Shown in pieces: positions 17,909 to 26,608 of a stretch of 64,000 bases of DNA. The position numbers were made by a program, and so were the translations under genes. Position 1 is the stretch's first letter. Each line of letters starts with the position of its first letter. The DNA comes from Asinibacterium sp. OR53 (lineage in GTDB: Bacteria; Bacteroidota; Bacteroidia; Chitinophagales; Chitinophagaceae), in assembly GCF_000515315.1 (NCBI RefSeq), contig NZ_KI911562.1, positions 1,012,505 through 1,076,504 of the forward strand, in the 5' to 3' direction. Below the pieces are notes generated by a model. That model did no database searches and had not been told where the DNA came from. It worked only from the letters and a program-made list of their open reading frames with translations.

Positions 17909-19168
17909 ATGGTATCCGTTAAAAAGCACTGCCTGATATTTCCCCTGGTTTGTCTGCTGTTGAGCGTTACTGTGTATTCGCAGGATACCAGTTCTTCCGA
18001 TGCATTGCTCCACCTGGCTAAAAAAGCGGCTTTCGAGGAAAAAGATTATGGCAAAGCAAAAGCCTTCCTGTACAGGGCATTGGAAAAAAGTCCGGATTAT
18101 GCCGATGTGGGCATATTCCTCGGCAGGATCTACAGCTGGACAAAAAATTACGATAGTGCAGGTATCTGTTTCGACAGGGTACTGACCAAAGATCCTGCTT
18201 ATGAAGATGCATCGGTTGCTTATGCCGACCTCGAATACTGGAACAAGCACGATGAAAAAGCACTTCATATCACTGAAACAGGGCTCACACATCATCCCCA
18301 ATCCAAAGACCTGCTGTTGCGGAAAGTAAAGATCCTGGCTTCCATGAAAAAATATGCGCCGGCTAATGATGCTTTGAGCCAGTTGCTGAAAATAGACAAA
18401 AATAACAGCGAAGCCAGGGCCATGTACACAAGGATCAATGAAGAGGTTTCGAAAAACAGGATCAGTATCAATTACGATTATACTTCATTCGACAAGCAGT
18501 TCGCTGATCCCTGGCATATGATAAGTTTCGATTATGGCCGCACTACACCAATCGGGTTGGTCATTGGGCGTGTGAGTTATGCCAACCGCTTCAAACAAAA
18601 TGGCACACAGTTCGAACTGGAAGCCTATCCGCATATTTCAAAAAAATTTTATTGCTATGTGAATGCAGGTTATTCCAATGATGTAGGCGTTTTTCCGCAG
18701 TGGCGCGGGGGATTTTCTTTGTATGCCAACCTGCCCAAAAGCTATGAAGGAGAGCTGGGTGTACGTTACCTGCAATTCAGCGGGCCAGCTTCCTGGATAT
18801 ACACTGCTTATCTCGGTAAATATTATAAAAGCTGGCTGTTCGGCGCCCGAACTTATATCATACCTGGCATCAATACATCAACGGTTTCGGCATCTTATAA
18901 CGGAATGGCGCGGTATTATTATGGAAGTGCCGATGATTGGATGGGTATCGCATTGGGATATGGCATTTCGCCCGACGACCGTTCGAATGCCATACAGCTG
19001 GATAATCCTGTAAAACTGACTTCTTACAAACTAGGTCTTTCGTATAGAAAGAAGGTCGCCAGGATGAATGTACTCAGTCTCGACGCCAATTGGTTTAACC
19101 AGGAATACCTGCCGCAAACCAAAGGCAACCAATATGAAATCAGCATCGGATGGCTGCATCGTTTTTGA
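17909..19168 (+). CDS. TPR plus YaiO-type outer-membrane beta-barrel protein
   Basis: A 419-residue envelope protein. It has a signal peptide at residues 1-25 (LIFPLVCLLLSVTVYSQ), tetratricopeptide repeats from about 30 to 170 (AKAFLYRALEKSPDYADVG, then NYDSAGICFDRVL), and a C-terminal barrel from about 180 to 419 ending in GWLHRF. This is the arrangement of the YaiO family (TIGR04390) and parallels PgaA and BcsC, in which a periplasmic TPR superhelix feeds polysaccharide into an outer-membrane pore. It is followed, with a 19-base overlap, by an unknown envelope protein and then faces a GT2 synthase. Export of a glycan is my inference. Confidence 0.83.
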   Translation: MVSVKKHCLIFPLVCLLLSVTVYSQDTSSSDALLHLAKKAAFEEKDYGKAKAFLYRALEKSPDYADVGIFLGRIYSWTKNYDSAGICFDRVLTKDPAYEDASVAYADLEYWNKHDEKALHITETGLTHHPQSKDLLLRKVKILASMKKYAPANDALSQLLKIDKNNSEARAMYTRINEEVSKNRISINYDYTSFDKQFADPWHMISFDYGRTTPIGLVIGRVSYANRFKQNGTQFELEAYPHISKKFYCYVNAGYSNDVGVFPQWRGGFSLYANLPKSYEGELGVRYLQFSGPASWIYTAYLGKYYKSWLFGARTYIIPGINTSTVSASYNGMARYYYGSADDWMGIALGYGISPDDRSNAIQLDNPVKLTSYKLGLSYRKKVARMNVLSLDANWFNQEYLPQTKGNQYEISIGWLHRF

Positions 19169-20343
19169 GAAAGAACAAAAAGCAACTGATCTGGACAAAC
19201 ATCGTGGCAATAGCATTATTGCCGTTATGGATGTTCCTGTTGTGGCATTTCAGTCCTAAAAGAATGCAGGTAGTGGCCATCATTGATAAAACGGTGCTGA
19301 GTAAATCAGTGCAGGAACATATTTCATTGAACTGGGTATTGAAACAGGAAAAGTTTACCAAAGGAGATAATCAGTTGTACGAACCAGGCAGGGATTATTA
19401 TGGATTCTTCCCTCAGGAAAACGGAAAATACAGGTTGAAAGGATTGGAACAGTTTACCCCGGCGCAACTGGATCAGCTGAGTGCAGAAGCTTCTGTGGCT
19501 TACATTACAGATGCTTATGGAATTTACCGCAACGAATGGTACAAAAAAGGAGATGATAAAGAGCGGTCCGGGATCATATACGGTGGGATGAGCGAACAGG
19601 ATCTTTATTTCCTTAGGAAAATGCGGGAGCGTCATAAGTTGATCATCACGGAATTCAATTGCATGGGGTCTCCTACAGCACATCCGGTAAGGGCCTCGTT
19701 TGAAAAATTATTTGGTATTCGATGGACGGGATGGGTTGGTCGCTATTTTGATTCCTTCGATACTACTATAAACAAAGAACTGCCTGGCTGGTTGGTAAAG
19801 AGTTACCGTCAGCAGCATGAAGGACAATGGCCATTTACTAAAGGAGGTATCGCTTTTGTGCATTCGAATGAGAAGGTAGTGATACTGGAAAACGAAACGG
19901 AACTGGATAATAAACTGCCTCATATCTATGCTTCAGTAGAAGGGCGCAATTATTTTGGCCTCCCCGAAAGAATAAAATACCCGTTCTGGTTCGATGTAAT
20001 AGATATTGATACTTCATTCAATCATGCCATAGCATATTTCAGGATCGATGCGAACAATAGAGGCAAAGCGATACTGGATCATTATGGCATACCCTTATCT
20101 TTCCCTGCGGTTACAACACATAACAACAACGATTATCGTTTTTTTTATTTTTCCGGCGATTTTTGCGATAACCCGGTCTCTATGTTTTCTTCTTCTTTCA
20201 AAGGAGTGGGCTTTTTCAGATGGTTCATGTACAGCAAATATGATCCGGAGGAACGTAAAAGTTTTTTCTGGTTATTCTACCGTCCTTTGGTGACCACTAT
20301 TTTAAACGATCAATACCGGTATTCAAAAAGAGATCATCCCTGA
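19150..20343 (+). CDS. Membrane-anchored envelope protein of unknown function
   Basis: A 397-residue protein I do not recognise. One membrane helix at about residues 14-34 (IWTNIVAIALLPLWMFLLW) leaves a large extracytoplasmic domain. That domain holds a conserved-looking LITEFNCMGSPT region near residue 165 and many aromatic residues, as seen in carbohydrate-binding or processing folds. The start overlaps the YaiO gene by 19 bases, so the two are coupled. The end overlaps the GT2 gene on the other strand by ten bases. Its position suggests a periplasmic partner of a polysaccharide synthase, analogous in place (not visibly in sequence) to PgaB or BcsB. Confidence 0.6.
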   Translation: MAASFLRKNKKQLIWTNIVAIALLPLWMFLLWHFSPKRMQVVAIIDKTVLSKSVQEHISLNWVLKQEKFTKGDNQLYEPGRDYYGFFPQENGKYRLKGLEQFTPAQLDQLSAEASVAYITDAYGIYRNEWYKKGDDKERSGIIYGGMSEQDLYFLRKMRERHKLIITEFNCMGSPTAHPVRASFEKLFGIRWTGWVGRYFDSFDTTINKELPGWLVKSYRQQHEGQWPFTKGGIAFVHSNEKVVILENETELDNKLPHIYASVEGRNYFGLPERIKYPFWFDVIDIDTSFNHAIAYFRIDANNRGKAILDHYGIPLSFPAVTTHNNNDYRFFYFSGDFCDNPVSMFSSSFKGVGFFRWFMYSKYDPEERKSFFWLFYRPLVTTILNDQYRYSKRDHP

Positions 20344-21776
20344 TGTTGCTTTTTCTGCGCAAAGCCCTGCCGGGTCATTTCGCCCCAGCTTTTTTTCTTT
20401 CTGGCATAATCAATGTATCCGCGTACGGCACTGACCACCACAAAGGGATGAAAATAGAAGGGCTCTGTTGCGGCAGTAAGCAACAGCTTCATAATATCCG
20501 TTCGTCGTTTGTATTGATTGAAGGTTCTTACTTCCATTAAAATAGCAAAGGCGGAATAGAGATAACCGAAGCAGATAATGAAAAGAAGATAAGACAAGAA
20601 GAAAGACCAATCGAGTATGCCAAGAAGAGCAAGAACGAGGAAGACGACAAAACCCATGAATTCAATACCGGGAGCACACATTTCAAAAAGGAACCAATAC
20701 GGATAACTGAGCATTCCCAGCAGGTGATAGCGGGGGTTGAAAAACATCACCTTGTGAAACTTCAGGGTCTCAATGGTTCCCCGCGTCCAGCGGTTACGCT
20801 GACGGCTTAATATATTGAAGGAGGCAGGTGCTTCGGTCCAGCAGAGCGGATCGGGTATATAGGTTACACGGTATTTCAAATCCCGCTCTTCCATGTAACG
20901 GCGCATCCTTACTACCAACTCCATGTCTTCTCCAACCGTGTTATGGTTGTAGCCTCCCGCTTTGATGGCGATCTCTTTGTCGAACGCACCGAACGCACCG
21001 GATATCAGCATAAGACCGTTCAACCGGCTCCAGGCCATACGGCCCAGGATAAACGCACGGATATATTCCAATATCTGCATGCGGGGCAGGTATTCATTGG
21101 TGAGCCGCACTTTCACCAGCCTGCCATCTTCAATTTCACAAGCATTGGCAATGCGTATCACACCACCTGATGCAATAACCCTTTCCTCTGCTGTTTGCTC
21201 CAGGAATGGCTTCACCATCTTCAGCAGCGCATCCTGCTCCAGGATGCAATCCACATCAATGCAAACCAGGTAATTATTGGAAGAGATATTGATCCCTACA
21301 TTCAGCGCATCGGCTTTCCCGCCATTCACTTTATCTACTACGATCAGTTTATGGTACACACTGTTGCGGCTTTTATAAATGCCCCGCACTTCTTTGGTAG
21401 CAATCTTATAATCGACAAAGAAGTCCACCTTCTCCAGCTCGTAAGCATCGATCATTTTTTGCAGGCAATCGTCTTTACTGCCATCGTTCACAACAATCAC
21501 TTCGAGGTTTACATAGAAGATAGATAACAACGAGCGTACATTTTCCACGATGGTCTTGCCTTCATTATAAGCCGGGGCAATGATGGTCACAGAGGGCGCG
21601 TGTACGGAAGAAGCCAATACACGGAAGTCGGTGAAACTGTTCTTGCGCATATAGCGCTTGGTCTCGATGATGGAAAACCAACCTATAAAGAGGTAAGAAA
21701 AAAACAAAAGGAAAGAATACAGAAATATCCCGTAAGTGAGTGTATAGAAAATGATATTTCCTATGATCTTCCACAT
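20334..21776 (-). CDS. Processive GT2 membrane glycosyltransferase
   Basis: A 480-residue synthase of the PgaC/NodC/BcsA-like GT2 type. One N-terminal helix is followed by a cytoplasmic catalytic domain with APAYNEGKTI, Asp98 (VVNDGS), the DxD motif Asp174-Asp176, Glu283-Asp284 (VGEDMEL) and the processivity motif QRNRW at 326-330. Three or four C-terminal helices would form the translocation channel. This set of motifs marks processive hexosamine or hexose polymerases. It sits two bases downstream of a HEAT-repeat membrane protein and converges with the YaiO pair. The sugar is unknown. Confidence 0.87.
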   Translation of the reverse strand: MWKIIGNIIFYTLTYGIFLYSFLLFFSYLFIGWFSIIETKRYMRKNSFTDFRVLASSVHAPSVTIIAPAYNEGKTIVENVRSLLSIFYVNLEVIVVNDGSKDDCLQKMIDAYELEKVDFFVDYKIATKEVRGIYKSRNSVYHKLIVVDKVNGGKADALNVGINISSNNYLVCIDVDCILEQDALLKMVKPFLEQTAEERVIASGGVIRIANACEIEDGRLVKVRLTNEYLPRMQILEYIRAFILGRMAWSRLNGLMLISGAFGAFDKEIAIKAGGYNHNTVGEDMELVVRMRRYMEERDLKYRVTYIPDPLCWTEAPASFNILSRQRNRWTRGTIETLKFHKVMFFNPRYHLLGMLSYPYWFLFEMCAPGIEFMGFVVFLVLALLGILDWSFFLSYLLFIICFGYLYSAFAILMEVRTFNQYKRRTDIMKLLLTAATEPFYFHPFVVVSAVRGYIDYARKKKSWGEMTRQGFAQKKQHQG

Positions 21777-21778
21777 GC

Positions 21779-22864
21779 TCAGATCGTTTTTACATGGTTC
21801 AATATTCTTTGAAAGGGCTCCGGCTGCCTGATGGCCCTACTTTCCAGCGCTTTGAGTCCGTCAGTACAGTTAGATACCAGCACAATGGCAGCATGAAGTT
21901 TAATGATGTTGTCCGGGTCTTCAAATAACCTGTACAGGAAATTGTAATGCATGTCGGAAGCCAGGTTGCGAAGGGCTTCGAGGATGGCTATTTTTTCTGT
22001 GGTCTCCTGCTGGTGATAAGCATTGATGAAAACAGCTGCCGTGTGCTCATCCGATAACCTTACCAGTGTTTTGATGGCTTGCCCGCGAACCAGCCGGTTA
22101 GGGTGTTGCAGGCAGGGGACAACATTTTCGCGAACGGCCAGCTGCTGCAATTCATCGGCCAGTTTCAGTGCGAATATGATCACGGAATCGTTTTTGGAAA
22201 GCAGCCATTTGGGTATCTTACCGGAGAGATCGTCTTTTTTTGAAACCAGCTTCAGCTGTTCCAGCAATTTGATCTGTTGCCATTCGGTAAGCGGGTAAGA
22301 AATAACATTGAGAAAGCGGAGCCCGGCAAAACCCGCCATGTGAATGATACCCGTTTGCGCTTCCATCCGCACGAGCGGTTGCCGGTTATTGGTGTTCTTA
22401 TAAATATAAGGCAGGTAATCGCGCTGGTCCATCAAATACAATTCCTGGATACCTTTTGCCTGGATATGCTCTCGCTCAATGCATTTGATCTTTTCAACAG
22501 AGTCGGGCTTCAATCCCAATTGCTGGTACAGCAGTACAATGTTTTCACCTACTGCCCCCGAAAAATTCTTGCGGCAGGCAATAAGCTCATCAATGGTAAT
22601 TTGCCTGGCGGCCTTGTTTTCCAGTATACGATACAACTTTTTGGGAAGCTGTACATCGTCGAAAGACTCTTCGAGGATGAGATTGCTGATCCAGGCTTCG
22701 AGGTGCCGCATGACCTTTTTTTTCAGGAGGAACCGTTTTTTTTTGATGTAAAGAAACCAGTAAATGGCAATGATAACGCCGGTAATGCCAACGAAAAGAA
22801 TCAAAGCCCCAATTAACAGACTGAAGGGGTTTAGGAAATGGAAAAATTCTTTCAGCATTCTCAT
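21779..22864 (-). CDS. Membrane-anchored HEAT-repeat protein
   Basis: About 361 residues: a membrane helix near residues 12-38 (LLIGALILFVGITGVIIAIYW), a basic segment (YIKKKRFLLKKK), then alpha-helical repeats. The repeats near the C-terminus (HPNRLVRGQAIKTLVRLSD and DPDNIIKLHAAIVLV) read as HEAT/PBS-lyase-like units, which are protein-binding scaffolds. Either of two close Met codons could start it. It is the upstream partner of the GT2 gene, only two bases apart, which implies a complex at the inner membrane. I infer a scaffold or regulatory subunit for the synthase, possibly the receiver of the Hpt/response-regulator signal. Confidence 0.68.
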   Translation of the reverse strand: MRMLKEFFHFLNPFSLLIGALILFVGITGVIIAIYWFLYIKKKRFLLKKKVMRHLEAWISNLILEESFDDVQLPKKLYRILENKAARQITIDELIACRKNFSGAVGENIVLLYQQLGLKPDSVEKIKCIEREHIQAKGIQELYLMDQRDYLPYIYKNTNNRQPLVRMEAQTGIIHMAGFAGLRFLNVISYPLTEWQQIKLLEQLKLVSKKDDLSGKIPKWLLSKNDSVIIFALKLADELQQLAVRENVVPCLQHPNRLVRGQAIKTLVRLSDEHTAAVFINAYHQQETTEKIAILEALRNLASDMHYNFLYRLFEDPDNIIKLHAAIVLVSNCTDGLKALESRAIRQPEPFQRILNHVKTI

Positions 22865-22896
22865 AAAGATAGGTAAGAATGCCCGGCAATTCTTAT

Positions 22897-22926
22897 TTGA
22901 AATCACCCTGATCTAAAGTAGGTTTG
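22897..22926 (+). promoter_or_regulatory. Bacteroidota-type promoter for the KdnB-like gene
   Basis: A TTTG/TTG box ends at 22899 and an exact TAGGTTTG -7 element occupies 22919-22926, with 19 bases between, the consensus spacing. The ATG follows 19 bases later. This is the best-formed promoter in the window. Confidence 0.65.
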
Positions 22927-22945
22927 CAGATCAATACGATAGATT

Positions 22946-24019
22946 ATGAGTTTTCGCAATTTCAAGATGGTGAGTTATGTTGTGTACGGACGCGGCAGTT
23001 TCAACCAGTTGGATGAGATCCTGGTGCCGCACCGCAAAGGCGATGCCCCAATGATATTCCTGCTGGATCATTTTTTTGAAGGAAAGCCATTGGCAGGCAG
23101 GGTACCGTTAAGAGGAAAAGACCAGCTGATTTTTGCCGATGTTACTTATGAACCCAAAACAACACAGGTAGATGCGCTGGCCAACCAGCTGAAAGAAAAA
23201 TTCGGAACGGTGAGCGGCATCATTGGCATAGGAGGTGGATCGGTGATGGATCTGGCGAAAGCAGTTTCATTGATGATGAACAATCCCGGCTCATCGGCCG
23301 ATTACCAGGGGTGGGACCTGGTAAAGCAGGCAGGCGTTTACAAAGTGGGTATACCCACCCTCAGCGGTACAGGTGCCGAAGTAAGCCGGACAACTGTATT
23401 AACAGGCCCTACCCGTAAGCTGGGCATGAACAGCGATTTCACACCTTTCGACCAGATCGTACTCGATCCTGAACTAACCAAAGATGCGCCGGTGAACCAG
23501 CGTTTTTATACCGGTATGGACTGCTATATCCATTGCATAGAAAGCCTCGAAGGCACTTACCTGAATGAGTTCAGCAAGAGCTACGGAGAGAAAGCTTTGC
23601 AACTCTGCCAGGATATTTATGTAAAACGCAGCGGATGGGATGAGACCTCCGATGATAAGCTGATGATGGCTTCTTATGCCGGCGGTATGAGCATTGCGTA
23701 CTCACAGGTAGGTGTGGCGCATGCAGTGAGTTATGGATTGTCTTACCTGCTGGGCACCAAACATGGTATTGGCAATTGCATTGTGATGAACCACCTGGAA
23801 GAATATTACCCGGCAGGCGTGAAGGAATTCAAATATATGGTGGAAAAGAACCAGATCGATATCCCCACCGGCATCTGCAAGGGCCTAACCGATGAACAGT
23901 TCGACGCCATGATTAACGTATCACTGGGCATGAAACCCTTGTGGGAGAACGCGTTAGGAAAGGATTGGGAAAAGCAGATGACCCGCGATAAACTCAGGGC
24001 ATTGTATGAAAAGCTTTAG
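22946..24019 (+). CDS. Iron-containing alcohol dehydrogenase family, probable Kdo 8-oxidase
   Basis: A 357-residue group III metal-dependent dehydrogenase. It has the nucleotide loop GIGGGSVMDLAKA, the STLSGTGAEVSRT-type motif (here IPTLSGTGAEVSRT), and metal ligands in GMDCYIHCIES, VAHAVSYGL and KHGIGNCI. The N-terminus (MSFRNFKMVSYVVYGRGSF) and the string GMDCYIHCIESLEGTYLNEF strongly recall KdnB of Shewanella, which oxidises Kdo at C8 before transamination by KdnA to make 8-amino-Kdo. That match is from memory. kdsB lies 6 kb upstream. A KdnA aminotransferase is not in the window, so the pathway is not proven here. Confidence 0.78.
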   Translation: MSFRNFKMVSYVVYGRGSFNQLDEILVPHRKGDAPMIFLLDHFFEGKPLAGRVPLRGKDQLIFADVTYEPKTTQVDALANQLKEKFGTVSGIIGIGGGSVMDLAKAVSLMMNNPGSSADYQGWDLVKQAGVYKVGIPTLSGTGAEVSRTTVLTGPTRKLGMNSDFTPFDQIVLDPELTKDAPVNQRFYTGMDCYIHCIESLEGTYLNEFSKSYGEKALQLCQDIYVKRSGWDETSDDKLMMASYAGGMSIAYSQVGVAHAVSYGLSYLLGTKHGIGNCIVMNHLEEYYPAGVKEFKYMVEKNQIDIPTGICKGLTDEQFDAMINVSLGMKPLWENALGKDWEKQMTRDKLRALYEKL

Positions 24020-24034
24020 TGAGGCCTATTCAGC

Positions 24035-24042
24035 TATCTTTG
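24035..24042 (+). promoter_or_regulatory. Possible -7 element for the DEAD-box helicase
   Basis: TATCTTTG, a perfect TAnnTTTG match followed by C and A as is common in this phylum, 28 bases before the TTG start. No clear -33 TTG at standard spacing. Confidence 0.42.
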
Positions 24043-24070
24043 CATACCAAAGATTTAAAACGATCCTATT

Positions 24071-25291
24071 TTGAAATTCAGAGATATTGGCCTGGACGAA
24101 CGATTACTGGAAGGCATAGATGCAATGGGTTACGAAACGGCAACACCCGTTCAACAGCAGGTGATCAGTCCTATCCTGGCGGGAAAAGACGTCATCGCTT
24201 CTGCACAAACCGGCACCGGTAAAACGGCGGCCTTCCTGTTACCCCTCATACACCAGTTACTCACCCACCCTCACTCGCAGCACGATATCAATGCCATGAT
24301 CATTGTACCTACGCGCGAGCTGGCGATACAGATCGCTGAAACCATGGAGGGACTTTCCTACTTCACCGATGTAAGTTCCATAGCGGTATACGGAGGCGGA
24401 GATGGCAGTTCATTTGCCACGGAGAAAAAAGCGCTGGCGCATGGGGTAGATGTGGTGGTATGTACACCCGGCCGCATGATCGCCCACCTGAACATGGGCT
24501 ATGTGAAACTGAAAGGATTGAAATACCTGGTGCTCGATGAGGCCGACCGTATGCTGGATATGGGTTTTCATGATGACATCATGAAGATCATTTCCTTTCT
24601 TCCCAAAGAGCGGCAAAACCTGTTATTCTCTGCCACCATGCCTATGAAGATGCGGGAGATGGCCAGGAAAATATTACATCAACCCGAAGAGATCAATATC
24701 GCGATCTCCAGGCCGCCCGAAAAAATACTGCAACAGGCTTACGTGGTATATGAAGCGCAGAAGATACCGTTGATCAAAGACATACTAACGCATAAAGATT
24801 TCCAAAGTGTCATTGTATTTTGCTCGAAGAAGCAAAACGTGAAACAGCTTACACGGGAACTGAAGCGGGCACGGCTATCTGTAGAAGAAATCCATTCCGA
24901 CCTCGAACAGCAACAACGTGAACAGGTGTTACAGGATTTCAGGAATAAGAAACTCAAGATACTCGTAGCAACAGATATCCTCAGCAGGGGTATTGATATC
25001 GAAGACATCGACCTGGTGATCAACTTCGACGTGCCCAACGATGGAGAAGATTATGTACACCGTATTGGCCGTACAGCAAGGGCGGCCAGCGAAGGAACGG
25101 CGTATACCCTGATCAGCGAAAGAGAACAAAATAAGTTCGCGCAGATAGAAAATTTAATAGAAAGACAGGTAGAAAAAGTGGTTGTTCCGGAAGTATTCGG
25201 ACCTGTGCCTGCTTATCAGCCCAGGCAAGGGCGCCCGGCTCATCATAAAAAAAGAAGGTTCCAGGGGCCTCCCAGGCATAAAAAAAACTAA
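24071..25291 (+). CDS. DEAD-box RNA helicase
   Basis: A 406-residue ATP-dependent RNA helicase of the RhlE/CsdA group. Motifs in order: Q motif (TPVQQQ), AQTGTGKT at residues 45-52, PTRELAIQ, VLDEADRMLDMGF, FSATMP, IATDILSRGIDIEDID-type region and HRIGRTARA. A basic tail rich in Lys, Arg and His (GRPAHHKKRRFQGPPRHKK) probably binds RNA. Such enzymes help ribosome assembly and mRNA turnover, especially in the cold. The start is a TTG at 24071; the following residues KFRDIGLDERLLEGI are the family N-terminus, so no ATG is missed. It converges with a methyltransferase, sharing four bases at the stops. Confidence 0.93.
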   Translation: MKFRDIGLDERLLEGIDAMGYETATPVQQQVISPILAGKDVIASAQTGTGKTAAFLLPLIHQLLTHPHSQHDINAMIIVPTRELAIQIAETMEGLSYFTDVSSIAVYGGGDGSSFATEKKALAHGVDVVVCTPGRMIAHLNMGYVKLKGLKYLVLDEADRMLDMGFHDDIMKIISFLPKERQNLLFSATMPMKMREMARKILHQPEEINIAISRPPEKILQQAYVVYEAQKIPLIKDILTHKDFQSVIVFCSKKQNVKQLTRELKRARLSVEEIHSDLEQQQREQVLQDFRNKKLKILVATDILSRGIDIEDIDLVINFDVPNDGEDYVHRIGRTARAASEGTAYTLISEREQNKFAQIENLIERQVEKVVVPEVFGPVPAYQPRQGRPAHHKKRRFQGPPRHKKN

Positions 25292-25923
25292 ACGGTTTTT
25301 TCTTCACCCAATTGCAGGAGACTAATGACGGTGGTGCTGCCATCGTGATCGATCGCTGTTTCTTTTTGCATTGTGCAGAAAGGCAATAACTTTTCTATGA
25401 ATGGTTTCGCTGCCAGCCGTTGCGGCGTGGTGAGCACAATACGGGTTCCTTTGTCCAGGAAAAGCATGATCACACGCATCAACGCATCGAATTCCGAAGG
25501 GTGATAATTGACATCACTCAAAAGCAGGATATCGGTATCTATATTTTCGGGCAGATGATGCCAGTTGAGCAATTGACATTGGATCGATGATAATTTATTA
25601 TGCGCAATAGATCGGGCCACTACTTCCAAGGGTTCGGGGAGATAATCACTGCAACATACTTCACCCGCATAACGCGCAGCGATCAAAGAAGGGAGCGCCA
25701 GGCCTGCGGCCAGTTCCAGCACTTTTTTGTTTCGTAGTAAAGATTTGTTTTCAACCACCCATCTGCCCATTGCTATGGAAGCAGGCCATAAACGGGCCCA
25801 ATAAGGAAAAGGAGCCGTAGTATTTTGCTGGTACAAACGGCGTACCTGCTCCTGGTAGGGAACATACAATGCTTGCTGGTGACCATCCCATTCAAAATGC
25901 CGCAGTTCCAGTTCAAAAATCAT
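25288..25923 (-). CDS. Class I SAM-dependent methyltransferase (lysine methyltransferase-like)
   Basis: A 211-residue Rossmann-fold methyltransferase resembling the METTL/EEF2KMT group (PF10294). Residues PFPYWARLWPASIAM precede motif I (KVLELAAGLALPSLIAA), and SDVNYHPSEF occupies the motif IV position. The family often modifies lysine residues in proteins, but a small-molecule target cannot be excluded. Start at 25923 is the Met before FELELRH. Its stop overlaps the helicase stop on the other strand by four bases. Confidence 0.75.
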   Translation of the reverse strand: MIFELELRHFEWDGHQQALYVPYQEQVRRLYQQNTTAPFPYWARLWPASIAMGRWVVENKSLLRNKKVLELAAGLALPSLIAARYAGEVCCSDYLPEPLEVVARSIAHNKLSSIQCQLLNWHHLPENIDTDILLLSDVNYHPSEFDALMRVIMLFLDKGTRIVLTTPQRLAAKPFIEKLLPFCTMQKETAIDHDGSTTVISLLQLGEEKTV

Positions 25924-25947
25924 GCGGCAAAGGTGCAACAATCAACA

Positions 25948-26385
25948 TCAACTGCCCCAGATATTCGGGTGTTCTGCAAAATAAGGCAGCGCAAATGCAC
26001 CCAAGATGCCGGTAATGATCTCAGTGCCCATGGTAAGACCGCGTGCAGCAGGAGGCATGGCAACACCCGAGGGTAACATGTTGGGCCCAAGGGGAATGAA
26101 TGCTACGATCACGGTCAATATTACCGCAAGAACGATATACACGATGAGACCGTTTTTAATGTATTCGCGAATAAAGGCATACACGATTCCCGCAGCGATC
26201 AAAGTAGGAATGGTAAAGAAAATGATGGAATTGATGCCGATGTATTCGGCGAATTCATAACCGGTGATCTTACGGTAAATAATGTCAAAGGCAAGATTGA
26301 TAACTGTTCCAGCGATGCCTACAAACAAACCTCCGAGGATTCCTCTCACGGGGAGGGTGTACTTATACGGTGAAGGGGATTCCAT
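25948..26385 (-). CDS. Small four-helix membrane protein, paralogue of the protein at 36262
   Basis: A 145-residue protein with about four membrane helices and no known family that I recognise. Its first helix region (GILGGLFVGIAGTVINLAFDIIYRKITGYEF) lines up with the product of 36262-36696 (VFTGLFAGLATTLCCLVYDFIYRYNTGF), and both have a later RGLxMG motif before the last helix, so the two are paralogues. The middle of this copy carries a Pro-rich insertion (PLGPNMLPSGVAMPP). It lies 24 bases upstream of the methyltransferase in the same direction. Confidence 0.65.
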   Translation of the reverse strand: MESPSPYKYTLPVRGILGGLFVGIAGTVINLAFDIIYRKITGYEFAEYIGINSIIFFTIPTLIAAGIVYAFIREYIKNGLIVYIVLAVILTVIVAFIPLGPNMLPSGVAMPPAARGLTMGTEIITGILGAFALPYFAEHPNIWGS

Positions 26386-26608
26386 ATATTTCTGGTTTTA
26401 AGTTCATTACTGAAATCATAAACCATACAACCGGGAAATGCCATGCTGGTCCAATGCCTTGTAGAAGAGCTTTTACACTACAAAGTTGGTTAAATTTATT
26501 TACATTTTTCCAGGTTCGGTGTTTTATGTCTGAAATAGGGTGTTTTTCCCATTGCAAAAGCTGGCCGCAACGAGTAATTTAACAGCTCGTACGCCAAATT
26601 GATCTCCT

